From Chloroflexota bacterium (GTDB taxonomy: Bacteria > Chloroflexota > Dehalococcoidia > Lucifugimonadales > UBA3495), in assembly GCA_028873965.1 (NCBI GenBank), contig JAPPMU010000059.1, forward strand, positions 124,001-188,000: 64,000 nt of DNA, read 5' to 3'. The first letter of the stretch is position 1. Each line of letters starts with the position of its first letter. A program made the position numbers and the translations under genes. The notes under the pieces are model-generated. The model ran no database searches, was not told where the DNA came from, and saw only the letters and a list, made by a program, of their open reading frames with translations. Below, piece after piece: positions 54,122-62,188 of this stretch.

Positions 54122-55132
54122 ATGGACGTTACCATCCGGGTAAAACGACAGGATCCGGAGGCTCCCACTGGCGAGGGCCGGATGCCTTATTGGCAGGAGT
54201 ATCCGGTCACAATCGCCGACAACGCCACGGTCCTGGACGCGCTGATCCAGATTCGTGAGGACGACGACGGCACCCTGTCGCTGCGGTGTTCCTGCCGCAG
54301 CGCGATCTGCGGCTCGTGCGCAATGCGCATCAACGGTCACGCGGGATTGGCCTGCAAGACCATCGCCAACACGGTGGTGCAGGACGGGGTCATCACGGTT
54401 GAACCGGCCGGCGTCATGCCGGTCATCAAGGACCTCGTGGTCAATTTCGACATGTTCTGGGAAAAGATCGAAGCGGTCGACCCGTTCCTGAAGCACATGG
54501 GCCAGGAACCCGAAGGCGAGTACATCGTGTCCAACGACGCGATGCTCCATCTCTCGGGCGTCACCGCCTGTATCATGTGCGGAGCCTGCGTTTCCGACTG
54601 CACGGTCCTCGAAGTGGACCCCACGTTCCTGGGCCCCGCCGCGCTGGCCAAGGCCTACCGGTTCACCGCCGATCCCCGCGACGGCGACGGGGATGGCGTG
54701 TCCATGGAGCGGCTCTGGGCGCTCAGCGAACCCACCGGCGTCTGGGACTGCACCCGTTGCAACGAGTGCGTCCAGGCCTGCCCCAAGGGCGTGGCTCCCA
54801 TGGACCGCATCATGGCCATTCGCGAGCAGGCCATTCAGCAGGGGTACACCAACAACAACGGCGCCAGGCATACCGACGCTTTCACCGAATCGGTCGGACA
54901 CAGCGGCCGGCTGGACGAGCTGCGCCTTCCCATCAAGTCGGTGGGCGGGTTCACCAACATGCCGGCTCTGATGGACTACATGCCGGTGGCGTTCCGGGCA
55001 CTGCGCCGGGGCAAGATGCCGCCCATCGCCCACAAGAACGTGGACAACGTCGAAGCGGTCCGGAGGATTTTCCGCCAGATGGAGCCGGACGCGCCGGCGC
55101 CCCAGGTGAGCAACAACTCACCCTTCGGGTAG
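54122..55132 (+). CDS. sdhB: Succinate dehydrogenase/fumarate reductase iron-sulfur subunit
   Basis: 336 residues, about 90 longer than E. coli SdhB. [2Fe-2S] set [13 protein letters not shown]...C near residue 58-75; then [11 protein letters not shown] and [14 protein letters not shown] near 150 and 217 for the other clusters. A C-terminal extension from residue 245 ([18 protein letters not shown] to QVSNNSPFG) resembles the longer subunits of SdhABE/Tfr-type complexes that pair with CCG-domain partners rather than a cytochrome b anchor. Confidence 0.94.
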   Translation: MDVTIRVKRQDPEAPTGEGRMPYWQEYPVTIADNATVLDALIQIREDDDGTLSLRCSCRSAICGSCAMRINGHAGLACKTIANTVVQDGVITVEPAGVMPVIKDLVVNFDMFWEKIEAVDPFLKHMGQEPEGEYIVSNDAMLHLSGVTACIMCGACVSDCTVLEVDPTFLGPAALAKAYRFTADPRDGDGDGVSMERLWALSEPTGVWDCTRCNECVQACPKGVAPMDRIMAIREQAIQQGYTNNNGARHTDAFTESVGHSGRLDELRLPIKSVGGFTNMPALMDYMPVAFRALRRGKMPPIAHKNVDNVEAVRRIFRQMEPDAPAPQVSNNSPFG

Positions 55133-55179
55133 CAATCCCGCTCATCCTGTCCATCGATGCAAAAAACGAGGAGCAACCA

Positions 55180-56061
55180 GTGAAGTACGCTTTCTTTCCG
55201 GGCTGCGTTTCCCAGGGTGGCGCGCCCGAGCTTTACCCGGCGGCCCGCGTGGTCTGCCAGAGGTTGGGGATTGAACTGGAGGAAATTCCCGGCTGGACGT
55301 GCACCGGGGCCGGCGTAATCCAGGAAAAGAACCAGTTGTTTGGCGACACCCTGAACGCCCGTAACTTTGCCAAAGCCGAACGGATGGGCCTCCCCATTCT
55401 CACCATTTGCAGCACCTGCCAGGGTGTGATGTCGCAGGCCAACCACCGGATGCGGAACCCGGAATACCTCGCGGAGATCAACTCCTACCTGGCCGAGGAA
55501 GGTCTGGAATACAGCGGCGAAGCCGAGCCCAAGCACCTGCTCTGGATCCTCATCGAGGACTACGGGCTGGACCGCCTGGGCGGCTACATCACGCGCCAGC
55601 TGACCGACCTCAAGATCGCACCGTTCTACGGCTGCTACATCGTGCGACCCACCGAAGCCCTGGACATTGCCGACCACCCGGAGCGGCAGCAGTCCCTGGA
55701 AATGCTGATACAAACGCTGGGCGCTACGCTGGTGGATTTCGAGGGCAAGACCCGCTGCTGCGGCTTCCCGATCCTTACCATCAACCAGAAGAACTCGATG
55801 GCCATGGTGGGCAAGCACACCTCCGAGGTCAAGGACCTGGGCGCGGACGCCATGGTCACGCCGTGCCCGCTGTGTCACCTCAACCTGGACGGATTCCAGC
55901 CCAGGGCGGCATCGCAGGCCCGCCGGTCGATTGACCTGCCCATCCTGCACATGCCCCAGCTGATCGGCCTGGCGATGGGCATGTCGCCTGCCGAGTTGGG
56001 GATGCGCAAGCACATCGTCAGCACGGGCCCGCTGGAAGTAAAGGCCGGCTTGCGCCGCTAG
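55180..56061 (+). CDS. CCG-domain (HdrB/SdhE-like) subunit of an SdhABE-type complex
   Basis: 293 residues from GTG 55180 after GAGGAG. Two cysteine-rich CCG halves: [15 protein letters not shown] with CTGAG and CSTCQG, then [27 protein letters not shown] and [12 protein letters not shown]. This is the HdrB-type fold that holds a noncubane [4Fe-4S] pair. In class E succinate:quinone reductases this protein replaces the cytochrome b anchor; heterodisulfide-reductase-like use is an alternative. No membrane helices are seen in it. Confidence 0.87.
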   Translation: MKYAFFPGCVSQGGAPELYPAARVVCQRLGIELEEIPGWTCTGAGVIQEKNQLFGDTLNARNFAKAERMGLPILTICSTCQGVMSQANHRMRNPEYLAEINSYLAEEGLEYSGEAEPKHLLWILIEDYGLDRLGGYITRQLTDLKIAPFYGCYIVRPTEALDIADHPERQQSLEMLIQTLGATLVDFEGKTRCCGFPILTINQKNSMAMVGKHTSEVKDLGADAMVTPCPLCHLNLDGFQPRAASQARRSIDLPILHMPQLIGLAMGMSPAELGMRKHIVSTGPLEVKAGLRR

Positions 56062-56084
56062 ATCGATCCGGGAATCGAAACCTA

Positions 56085-56248
56085 GGGAGTGTCGTCAAAT
56101 TATCCCGTCATTCCGGCTTTCGCCGGAATCCAGGCGTTTCCATACCCAAATCATTCTGCAACAGCGAGTGATTCTGGATTCCCGCTCTCGCGGGAATGAC
56201 GGAAGCGGAACGCTTTGACGCTTGGCAACTCAATTTGACGACACGCCC
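56085..56248. mobile_element. MITE-like element with 17-bp inverted ends and TA flanks
   Basis: Left end GGGAGTGTCGTCAAATT (56085-56101) is matched at 16 of 17 bases by the inverted right end (56232-56248). It is flanked by TA on both sides (56083-56084, 56249-56250), the target-site duplication of Tc1/mariner/IS630-type elements. Inside are two perfect 8-bp hairpins (see separate entry). 164 bases, no coding capacity; it lies between the sdh operon and its terminator. Confidence 0.72.
56110..56197. repeat. Paired internal hairpins of the MITE at 56 kb
   Basis: Left hairpin ATTCCGGC-TTTC-GCCGGAAT (56110-56129), right hairpin ATTCCCGC-TCTC-GCGGGAAT (56178-56197). Same design as 61135-61223. 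Translated, this repeat gives the well-known PAKAGIQ-type peptide found by annotators between genes. Confidence 0.75.
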
Positions 56249-56258
56249 TAAGGCAGAG

Positions 56259-56281
56259 AGGGCGGGAACCTATCCCGCCCT
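56259..56281 (+). terminator. Terminator of the nuo/sdh run
   Basis: AGGGCGGGA (56259-56267) pairs perfectly with TCCCGCCCT (56273-56281), loop ACCTA, followed by TTCTGCTTT. Confidence 0.75.
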
Positions 56282-56308
56282 TTCTGCTTTCGTCGGTGCC
56301 GGTAGATC

Positions 56309-57604
56309 TCAGCCCCTTATAGTCGGCGCCACTTCGCGAATGGCATCCACGGTCTGCTCGATGTCGGCGTCGGTATGAACCATCGACGGGTAGAATTTCT
56401 GTGGCCACGACTTCAGGATTCCGCGCTCCAGGAGCCCCGCGTTGAGCCGAGCCAATGGCTGCCCGTCGGCCGCCAGGCCGTCACGGAAATTCCTGACCGG
56501 GTGTTCCGCGAAGTAGATGTCAAAGATCGCATCTTCCCCGACGCTCTGCACCATGAATCCCTGCTCTTCGCAGGCGTCCGCCAGAGCCGAGCGGATCCGC
56601 CCACCTACTTCGTGAAGGCGTTCGTAAGCGCCCTCGGCGCGGAGTTCAGCGAGGGTGGCGAGACCGGCGGCGCAGGCGATGGGGAACCCATTGAGCGTGC
56701 CGATCTGGTCAACATAATCGTCGGCAGAGACCGCGGCGCGGTCGTAAACGGACATCACGTCGGCGCTGCCCATGAGGGCCGCCAGTGGGTAGCCGCCTCC
56801 CATGATCTTGCCCACGGTGCACATGTCGGGAGTCACGCCATAGTATTCTTGGGCTCCCCCGTAAGCCAGGCGAAAGCCGGTGACGATTTCGTCAAAAATC
56901 AGCAGCACGCCCGCGTCCCTGGTTATTTTGCGCAGACCTTCGAGAAAGCCTGGGTCGGGGGCAAGTGTGCGCTGCAGGGGCTCGACGATCACGGCGGCGA
57001 TTTCGTCCTTGTGCGCGGACAGGATGGCGGCCGTGGTGTCCAAGTCGTTGAACTGTGACACCAACATCAGGTCGTTCAGCGCTCTGGGGATACCGGCGGT
57101 GTTGGCCTCCGCCTGCGGGAACTCCACGGCGGCCGAAGCGAAGACCGACATCATGGCGTAGTCGCTGGTGCCGTGGTAGCCGCCTTCGAACTTGAGGACC
57201 TTTTCCTTGCCGGTGTAAGCCCGGGCCACGCGCATGGCCTGGAAACAGGCGTCGGTGCCGCTGGTGGTGAAGCGGACCTGTTCCGCGCAGGGAACTGCCC
57301 GGACCAACTCCTCGGCCAGCAACACGGCCTGATCGTTGGTGGTGAAAAAGGTCGAGCCGCGGCTGACGGCTGACAGAACGGCTTCCGTGACGGCGGGGTG
57401 GGCGTGCCCCAGGATCATGGGCCCGGAACCCATCAGCCAGTCCACGTATTCGTTGCCGGAGACGTCCCAGATTCGCCCTCCCTTGCCCTCTCTCACTAGG
57501 AACTTCAGCTCATCGGGGTACGAGGTATTTCCCGTACCGCTACCGGGCAAAAACTGGGCGGCCTTCTCCAGGAGATCCCGTTCGATTGGTGTGCGCTGGG
57601 TCAT
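56309..57604 (-). CDS. Glutamate-1-semialdehyde 2,1-aminomutase-like class III aminotransferase
   Basis: 431 residues from ATG 57604, with AAGGGGGG four bases upstream. Family blocks: PGSGTGNTSYPDELKFLVREGKGGRIWDVSGNEYVDWLMGSGPMILGH, the PLP Lys in TVGKIMGGGYPLAALMGS (near residue 265), and MVQSVGEDAIFDIYF. HemL proper makes 5-aminolevulinate; many relatives act on other amino acids. No other haem genes are near, so the exact role is open. Confidence 0.82.
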   Translation of the reverse strand: MTQRTPIERDLLEKAAQFLPGSGTGNTSYPDELKFLVREGKGGRIWDVSGNEYVDWLMGSGPMILGHAHPAVTEAVLSAVSRGSTFFTTNDQAVLLAEELVRAVPCAEQVRFTTSGTDACFQAMRVARAYTGKEKVLKFEGGYHGTSDYAMMSVFASAAVEFPQAEANTAGIPRALNDLMLVSQFNDLDTTAAILSAHKDEIAAVIVEPLQRTLAPDPGFLEGLRKITRDAGVLLIFDEIVTGFRLAYGGAQEYYGVTPDMCTVGKIMGGGYPLAALMGSADVMSVYDRAAVSADDYVDQIGTLNGFPIACAAGLATLAELRAEGAYERLHEVGGRIRSALADACEEQGFMVQSVGEDAIFDIYFAEHPVRNFRDGLAADGQPLARLNAGLLERGILKSWPQKFYPSMVHTDADIEQTVDAIREVAPTIRG

Positions 57605-57637
57605 GCTGCCCCCCTTCGCTCGTGTATTGGTGATTTC

Positions 57638-57643
57638 ATTATA
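57638..57643 (-). promoter_or_regulatory. Candidate -10 of the aminomutase-like gene
   Basis: Minus-strand TATAAT (57643 to 57638), preceded by TG, 34 bases before the ATG. No -35 seen; the site lies right after the mdh terminator. Confidence 0.35.
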
Positions 57644-57662
57644 CATACCGCAAAACGACGAA

Positions 57663-57685
57663 GGGGCGGGTATGCAACCCGCCCC
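57663..57685 (-). terminator. Terminator after mdh
   Basis: GGGGCGGGT (57663-57671) pairs perfectly with ACCCGCCCC (57677-57685); on the minus strand it is followed within 11 bases by TTTT. Confidence 0.7.
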
Positions 57686-57723
57686 GGTTCGACTTTAGGT
57701 GCGCCTTGACGGTGCGGATAGCG

Positions 57724-58668
57724 CTATCCGGCTTCCGCTTTGGCGTTGGCCATCACATCGACCAGTTCCTGCACCGAAGCCGCTGAGGACTGCAACGCAG
57801 CTTTCTCTTCATCGGTGAGGGTGATCTCGATGACCTTTTCCATTCCACCCGCGCCGATCTTGACGGGAACGCCCACGCACAGGCCGTTGATGCCGTATTC
57901 GCCTTCGAGATATGCGCAACCAGGCAGGATCCGCTTGCGGTCCAGCAGGATCGCCTCGACCATCTGGGTGATGGCCGCAGACGGGGCGTAGAACGCGGAG
58001 CCCTGCTTGAGCAGAGCGACGATTTCGCCGCCGCCGTCGCGCGTCCGCTGCACGATGGAATCGATGCGGTCCTGGGACAGCAACTCGGTGAGGGGTATGC
58101 AGCCCACGGTGGTGTAGCGCACCAGGGGAACCATGTCGTCGCCGTGGCCTCCCAGCACCATGGCCTGGACGTCATCCACGGAGACGTTGAGCTCCTGGGC
58201 GATGAAGGTGCGGTACCGAGCGGTGTCGAGCACGCCGGCCATGCCGAACACCCGGTTGCGAGGGAAGCCGGCGGTCTGAAAAACGTTCTGCACCATGGCG
58301 TCCAGCGGGTTGGTCACCGCCAGGATGATGCAGTCGGGAGAGTGTTTGACCACTTCCTCGGTTACGGCGGAGGTGATGCGCATGTTGGTGAGCAGCAGGT
58401 CATCGCGGCTCATGCCGGGCCGCCGGGCGATGCCGGCAGTGATGACTACAACATCGGAACCTGCGGTAGCCTCGTATCCATTGGACCCGGTTATGACAGC
58501 GTCGGAGCCGATAACCGGGCCCGACTCGAGCATATCAAGGCCCTTGCCCTGGGGCAGATCCTCAACTACGTCTACCAGAACCACGTCGGCGTAGCCGAGC
58601 TGGTGGATCCGCTGCGCGGTCGTGGCGCCGACGTTGCCAGCGCCCACGACGGTTACTTTGCTTCGCAT
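57724..58668 (-). CDS. mdh: Malate dehydrogenase (LDH-like NAD type)
   Basis: 314 residues. Rossmann motif [20 protein letters not shown]-specific acidic end [36 protein letters not shown], the Arg-containing catalytic loop and [35 protein letters not shown] with the catalytic His. Active-site arginines (R81, R87-like) favour malate over lactate. It converts malate and NAD to oxaloacetate. It lies 34 bases downstream of the monomeric IDH gene on the same strand, so both are probably in one transcript. Confidence 0.93.
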   Translation of the reverse strand: MRSKVTVVGAGNVGATTAQRIHQLGYADVVLVDVVEDLPQGKGLDMLESGPVIGSDAVITGSNGYEATAGSDVVVITAGIARRPGMSRDDLLLTNMRITSAVTEEVVKHSPDCIILAVTNPLDAMVQNVFQTAGFPRNRVFGMAGVLDTARYRTFIAQELNVSVDDVQAMVLGGHGDDMVPLVRYTTVGCIPLTELLSQDRIDSIVQRTRDGGGEIVALLKQGSAFYAPSAAITQMVEAILLDRKRILPGCAYLEGEYGINGLCVGVPVKIGAGGMEKVIEITLTDEEKAALQSSAASVQELVDVMANAKAEAG

Positions 58669-58702
58669 GTGGTGAGTGGTCCTCCGATTGATCCAAGGTT
58701 GG

Positions 58703-60931
58703 TTAGATTGCGTCCACGATGGCGTTCAGCGTGGCGCTGGGGCGCATGGCGCTGGCCGACTTGTCGTGGTCCGGTCGGTAGTAGCCGCCGATATCCATGG
58801 CCTGCCCCTGGCAGTCGATCAGCTCCTGGATGATCTTGTCTTCGTTCTCGGTCATCCGGCGCGCCACTTCGGCAAACCGGGCTTTCAATTCCGGGTTTTC
58901 GTCCTGATTCGCCAGTGCTTGCGCCCAATAGAGAGCGAGATAGAAGTGGCTGCCCCGGGTGTCCAGCTCGTTGACGCGGCGCGACGGATTCCGCTGGTGT
59001 TCCAGATGTTCACCGATTGCCTGGTCCAGCGTCTCGGCCAGGAGCCGCGCCCCGTCGTTGTCGTATACCTCACCGGCGTGCTCGAAGGACGCAACAAGGG
59101 CGCAGAATTCCCCGAGGGAGTCCCAACGGAGGTGCCCCTCCTCCACGAACTGCTGCACGTGCCTGGGTGCTGAACCGCCGGCCCCCGTCTCGAACATGCC
59201 GCCGCCGTTGAGGAGCGGGACCACTGACAGCATCTTGGCGCTGGTGCCCAGTTCCAGGATGGGGAACAGGTCGGTCAAATAGTCACGCAATACGTTTCCG
59301 GTCACGGCAATGGTGTCCAAGCCGGCCCGGCTGCGGGCGATGGTGGCCTTCATGGCTTCGAGGGGAGGCAGGGTACGGATCTCGAGCCCGGTGGTGTCAT
59401 GTTCGGGCAGGTATTGTTCCACCTTCTTGATCAACTCGGCGTCGTGGGCGCGGTTGGCATCGAGCCAGAAGATGGCCTCCTGTCCGGTGAGCCTGGAGCG
59501 AGTCACACCCAACTTGACCCAGTCCTGGATCGGGATGTCCTTGGTTTGGCACATTCGGAAGATATCGCCCGTCTCTACGCTCTGCTCCATCAGAGTTGAG
59601 CCCGAGGCATCGACAACGCGGATTGTTCCGTTGCCGGGAGCCTCGAAGGTCTTGTCGTGGGACCCGTACTCCTCGGCGGCCTGGGCCATGAGCCCCACGT
59701 TGGCAACGCTGCCCAGGGTTGCCGGGTCGAGGGCGCCGTGCTGCTGGCAATCTTCAATGGCCGCCTGGTAGATGGTGGCGTAGGAGCGGTCAGGGATCAG
59801 CGCAACGGTATCGTGCAATTCGTTGTCCGGGCCCCAGGTGCGTCCTCCGTCGCGGATGACCACGGGCATGGAGGCGTCGATGATGGTGTCGCTGGAAACG
59901 TGCAGATTGGTGATACCCCGGTAGGAGTTCACCATCATCAAGTCCGGGCGGCTGTCGTAACACGCCTGAATGTCGGACTCGATCTCGGCGCGCTTGTCTT
60001 CCGGCAAGTCCTGGATCTTCGTCAGAAGTTCAGCGACGCCGTTGTCGGGGTCCACTGCCACCTGGGCCAGGGCGTCGCCGTGCTTGTCGAAGACGTCCTT
60101 GAAGAATTCGGAGACAAGGTGCCCGAAAATGATCGGGTCCGAAACCCGCATCATGGTGGTCTTGACGTGCAGACCCAGCAGGACGTCGTCGGCTTTCGCC
60201 TTGTCCATCTCGTCGGCGTAAAACTGGCGCAGGGCTTTGGCACTCATGACGGCGCAGTCGAGGATCTCGCCGGCCTGGATGTGTATGCCGGATTTGAGCT
60301 CGGTAACGCTCCCGTCGCTGCCGGTGAAAACTATGGCGGCGGACCCGGCCTCGGTGGTGGTTACCGCCACTTCGCTGCTGAAAAAGTCCCCATCGGTCAT
60401 GTGGCCGACACGGGTTTTGGAGACCTCGGGCCAGTCCTGCATCATGCGGTGGGGATTGCGCTGGCCGTGTTCCTTGACCGCATTGGACGAGCGGCGGTCG
60501 GAATTGCCTTCCCGAATCACGGGGTTGACCGCGCTGCCAATCACTCGGGAATAACGGGCCTGGGTCTGGCGCTCTTCGTCATTGGCCGGCTGGTCGGGGT
60601 AGTCGGGTATGTCGTAACCCTTGCCCTGCAACTCGGCGATGGCTCCTTTCAGCTGGGGAATGGAGGCGCTGATATTGGGGAGTTTGATCAGGTTCGCCGA
60701 GGGTTCCAGGCACAGCTCGCCGCACATACGCAGATAGTCCGGGATTTTCTGCTCGTCCGTCAGATTGTCCGGGAAATTGGCGATGATGCGCCCGGACAAC
60801 GAGATATCCCACGTTTCCAATTCGATGCCGGCGCCCTTGGTGAAAGCCTGGAGAATCGGCAAGAGCGAGTGCGTGGCAAGGAACGGCGCCTCATCAGTTT
60901 CGGTGTAAATGATCTTGGCGGTTTCTGCCAT
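58703..60931 (-). CDS. icd: NADP-dependent isocitrate dehydrogenase, monomeric type
   Basis: 742 residues, the usual size of the monomeric (IDH-II type) enzyme, unrelated in length to the 45-kDa dimeric form. Blocks: [50 protein letters not shown], the substrate loop [20 protein letters not shown], and [30 protein letters not shown] at the N-terminus. It oxidises isocitrate to 2-oxoglutarate with NADP. Strong RBS AGGAGGAG sits before the ATG. Confidence 0.95.
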   Translation of the reverse strand: MAETAKIIYTETDEAPFLATHSLLPILQAFTKGAGIELETWDISLSGRIIANFPDNLTDEQKIPDYLRMCGELCLEPSANLIKLPNISASIPQLKGAIAELQGKGYDIPDYPDQPANDEERQTQARYSRVIGSAVNPVIREGNSDRRSSNAVKEHGQRNPHRMMQDWPEVSKTRVGHMTDGDFFSSEVAVTTTEAGSAAIVFTGSDGSVTELKSGIHIQAGEILDCAVMSAKALRQFYADEMDKAKADDVLLGLHVKTTMMRVSDPIIFGHLVSEFFKDVFDKHGDALAQVAVDPDNGVAELLTKIQDLPEDKRAEIESDIQACYDSRPDLMMVNSYRGITNLHVSSDTIIDASMPVVIRDGGRTWGPDNELHDTVALIPDRSYATIYQAAIEDCQQHGALDPATLGSVANVGLMAQAAEEYGSHDKTFEAPGNGTIRVVDASGSTLMEQSVETGDIFRMCQTKDIPIQDWVKLGVTRSRLTGQEAIFWLDANRAHDAELIKKVEQYLPEHDTTGLEIRTLPPLEAMKATIARSRAGLDTIAVTGNVLRDYLTDLFPILELGTSAKMLSVVPLLNGGGMFETGAGGSAPRHVQQFVEEGHLRWDSLGEFCALVASFEHAGEVYDNDGARLLAETLDQAIGEHLEHQRNPSRRVNELDTRGSHFYLALYWAQALANQDENPELKARFAEVARRMTENEDKIIQELIDCQGQAMDIGGYYRPDHDKSASAMRPSATLNAIVDAI

Positions 60932-61046
60932 GATCTCCTCCTGAGCAAGTAAATTTCACGGGCCGCTGCTGGTTGCCAAGGGGCGTTGGACTACGGGCCC
61001 GGACGTAAACGGATGCTGCGCATCCGGCAAGAGTTAAACCGCCAAG

Positions 61047-61052
61047 ATTATA
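61047..61052 (-). promoter_or_regulatory. Candidate -10 of the icd-mdh operon
   Basis: TATAAT on the minus strand (61052 to 61047), about 115 bases before the icd ATG. No -35 seen; the MITE end lies 40 bases further upstream. Confidence 0.4.
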
Positions 61053-61091
61053 CACACGAACGTGGGTGAATGGTACCCGGCGCCGGAGTCG

Positions 61092-61265
61092 TAACTGTTC
61101 AGATTTGATGTGACCGGCCCACCCCAAAACCGTCATACCGGCGAAAGCCGGTATCCAGAAAATCCTTGCTGTGCTCACGTTTGCCGGTAGCAGGGATTTC
61201 TGGGTTCCTGCTTTCGCAGGAACGATGTGCAACCCACAAGGAAACCCATCAACACTGAACAGTTA
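61092..61265. mobile_element. MITE-like element with 19-bp inverted ends and a 9-bp target duplication
   Basis: Left end TAACTGTTCAGATTTGATG (61092-61110) matches the inverted right end (61247-61265) at 17 of 19 bases. Both sides carry the direct repeat CCGGAGTCG (61083-61091 and 61266-61274), a perfect 9-bp target duplication. 174 bases with no gene; the core holds two 8-bp hairpins (61135-61154 and 61204-61223). The 342-base gap upstream of icd (60932-61273) contains this element and the icd promoter. Confidence 0.82.
61135..61223. repeat. Paired internal hairpins of the MITE at 61 kb
   Basis: ATACCGGC-GAAA-GCCGGTAT (61135-61154) and GTTCCTGC-TTTC-GCAGGAAC (61204-61223), each with a perfect 8-bp stem and 4-base loop. 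They match the hairpins at 56110-56197 except for paired changes in the stems. Confidence 0.75.
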
Positions 61266-61280
61266 CCGGAGTCGGCATTC

Positions 61281-62003
61281 TCAACCTTGGTAGATATTGA
61301 GTTTTCCTTCCTGCTGCCAGCAGACCAGGGCCAGCGAGTACACCAGCATCGCCACGCTCTTGGTGTAGCCTTTGGTCCGACGCATCAGCCGGTTCAGCTT
61401 CCCCCGCCACACCGAGGGCAATCCTTCGTTCCAGTTCACCGACCCGCCCTTGCCTGCTACATGCCGGTCCGGAGGAAACCACCCCAAGTACACCGCATAG
61501 GCGTCGCTGCGGTACAGACCGGCCTCGGGCAGCCTTTCGTACAATCGCAGGAAAGGCCCTTCACTGCGGTCTCCCACTTCAAAATCCACCCAGCGACTAC
61601 CATCAGTCTCCCGCACCACCGCCGTCCAAACCCAGCAGTCCTCCCGATTTTCCCCACGCCTGACCCCCCGATAGGTCCACATCTCATCACAGGACACTAC
61701 CAGGGCCGGCTGGCGGCCCGCCATCCCCTGGGTGCGTTGCCGGTTACGCTCCCGCAGTTGGCTCAGGGCCTGCCGTCCCCCTTTTTCACCCATTGGCTCA
61801 CCGCCTGGGTACTGTATCCCAACACCCGACCGATGGCGCTCAGGCTGCTGCCTTCCGTGTACATGGCCAGAGCCCGCTCCTTCACCTCCGGCGCCGGACG
61901 CCGATACGCCCCCTCCGGCAAGTAGCGGTGCTGACAGTCGCCGCAGTAATACCGCTGCTTGCCCCCGGAAAACCCGTCCTTGCGCATCCAGTTGGAGCCG
62001 CAA
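61281..62003 (-). CDS. IS1-family transposase, InsB frame (DDE domain)
   Basis: The frame carries the catalytic core: CDEMWTYRG (first Asp), RSDAYAVYLGWF (second Asp) and SVNWNEGLPSVWRGKLNRLMRRTKGYTKS (Glu). Only the part after the frameshift site, about 61281-61786, is expected in the protein; the upstream 70 codons are a by-product of the overlapping frame. The fusion InsA-InsB would be about 255 residues. Confidence 0.85.
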   Translation of the reverse strand: MRLQLDAQGRVFRGQAAVLLRRLSAPLLAGGGVSASGAGGEGAGSGHVHGRQQPERHRSGVGIQYPGGEPMGEKGGRQALSQLRERNRQRTQGMAGRQPALVVSCDEMWTYRGVRRGENREDCWVWTAVVRETDGSRWVDFEVGDRSEGPFLRLYERLPEAGLYRSDAYAVYLGWFPPDRHVAGKGGSVNWNEGLPSVWRGKLNRLMRRTKGYTKSVAMLVYSLALVCWQQEGKLNIYQG

Positions 62004-62047
62004 TCAGGACAGCGCACGTCATGACGATAAACCCGGGCCCGGACCAT
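61763..62047 (-). CDS. IS1-family InsA protein (zinc ribbon plus HTH)
   Basis: 94 residues from ATG 62047 (AGGGGG eight bases upstream; GTG 62053 is an alternative). Zinc ribbon CPDCGSNWMRKDGFSGGKQRYYCGDC near the N-terminus, then an HTH ALAMYTEGSSLSAIGRVLGYSTQAVSQWV. It binds the IS ends and, when made without frameshift, represses transposition. Confidence 0.87.
   Translation of the reverse strand: MVRARVYRHDVRCPDCGSNWMRKDGFSGGKQRYYCGDCQHRYLPEGAYRRPAPEVKERALAMYTEGSSLSAIGRVLGYSTQAVSQWVKKGDGRP
61777..61786 (-). promoter_or_regulatory. -1 ribosomal frameshift site of the IS1 element
   Basis: On the minus strand AAAAAGGGGG contains A AAG GGG in the InsA frame, a usable -1 slippery heptamer. 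Shifting back by one leads into the InsB frame and produces the transposase, as in known IS1 elements. Confidence 0.7.
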
Positions 62048-62188
62048 CTCCACAACCCCCTACAATCCAACCTGAGCCTGATTGTAACTCAATCCCTGCT
62101 TACGTTGAGAATACCCAGGCTTGAATTAGAATTTTAGCCAGTATCGTGATCGTTGATACTATGGGTAGGTGGATTTGGGCTTAGGGAT

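Larger units (their letters stand above)
61274..62115 (-). mobile_element. IS1-family insertion sequence
   Basis: 842 bases bounded by imperfect inverted ends of 30 bases (61274-61303 and 62086-62115), identical at 23 positions and both starting GG with the core ATTCTCAAC. It holds InsA and InsB frames joined by a -1 frameshift site. No clear target duplication was found around the element. The left end abuts the MITE's target duplication at 61274. Confidence 0.8.

Noticed and set aside
52595-55033. 812-codon minus-strand frame opposite sdhA/sdhB
   Set aside because: Same reason; the plus strand carries clear flavoprotein and iron-sulfur motifs.
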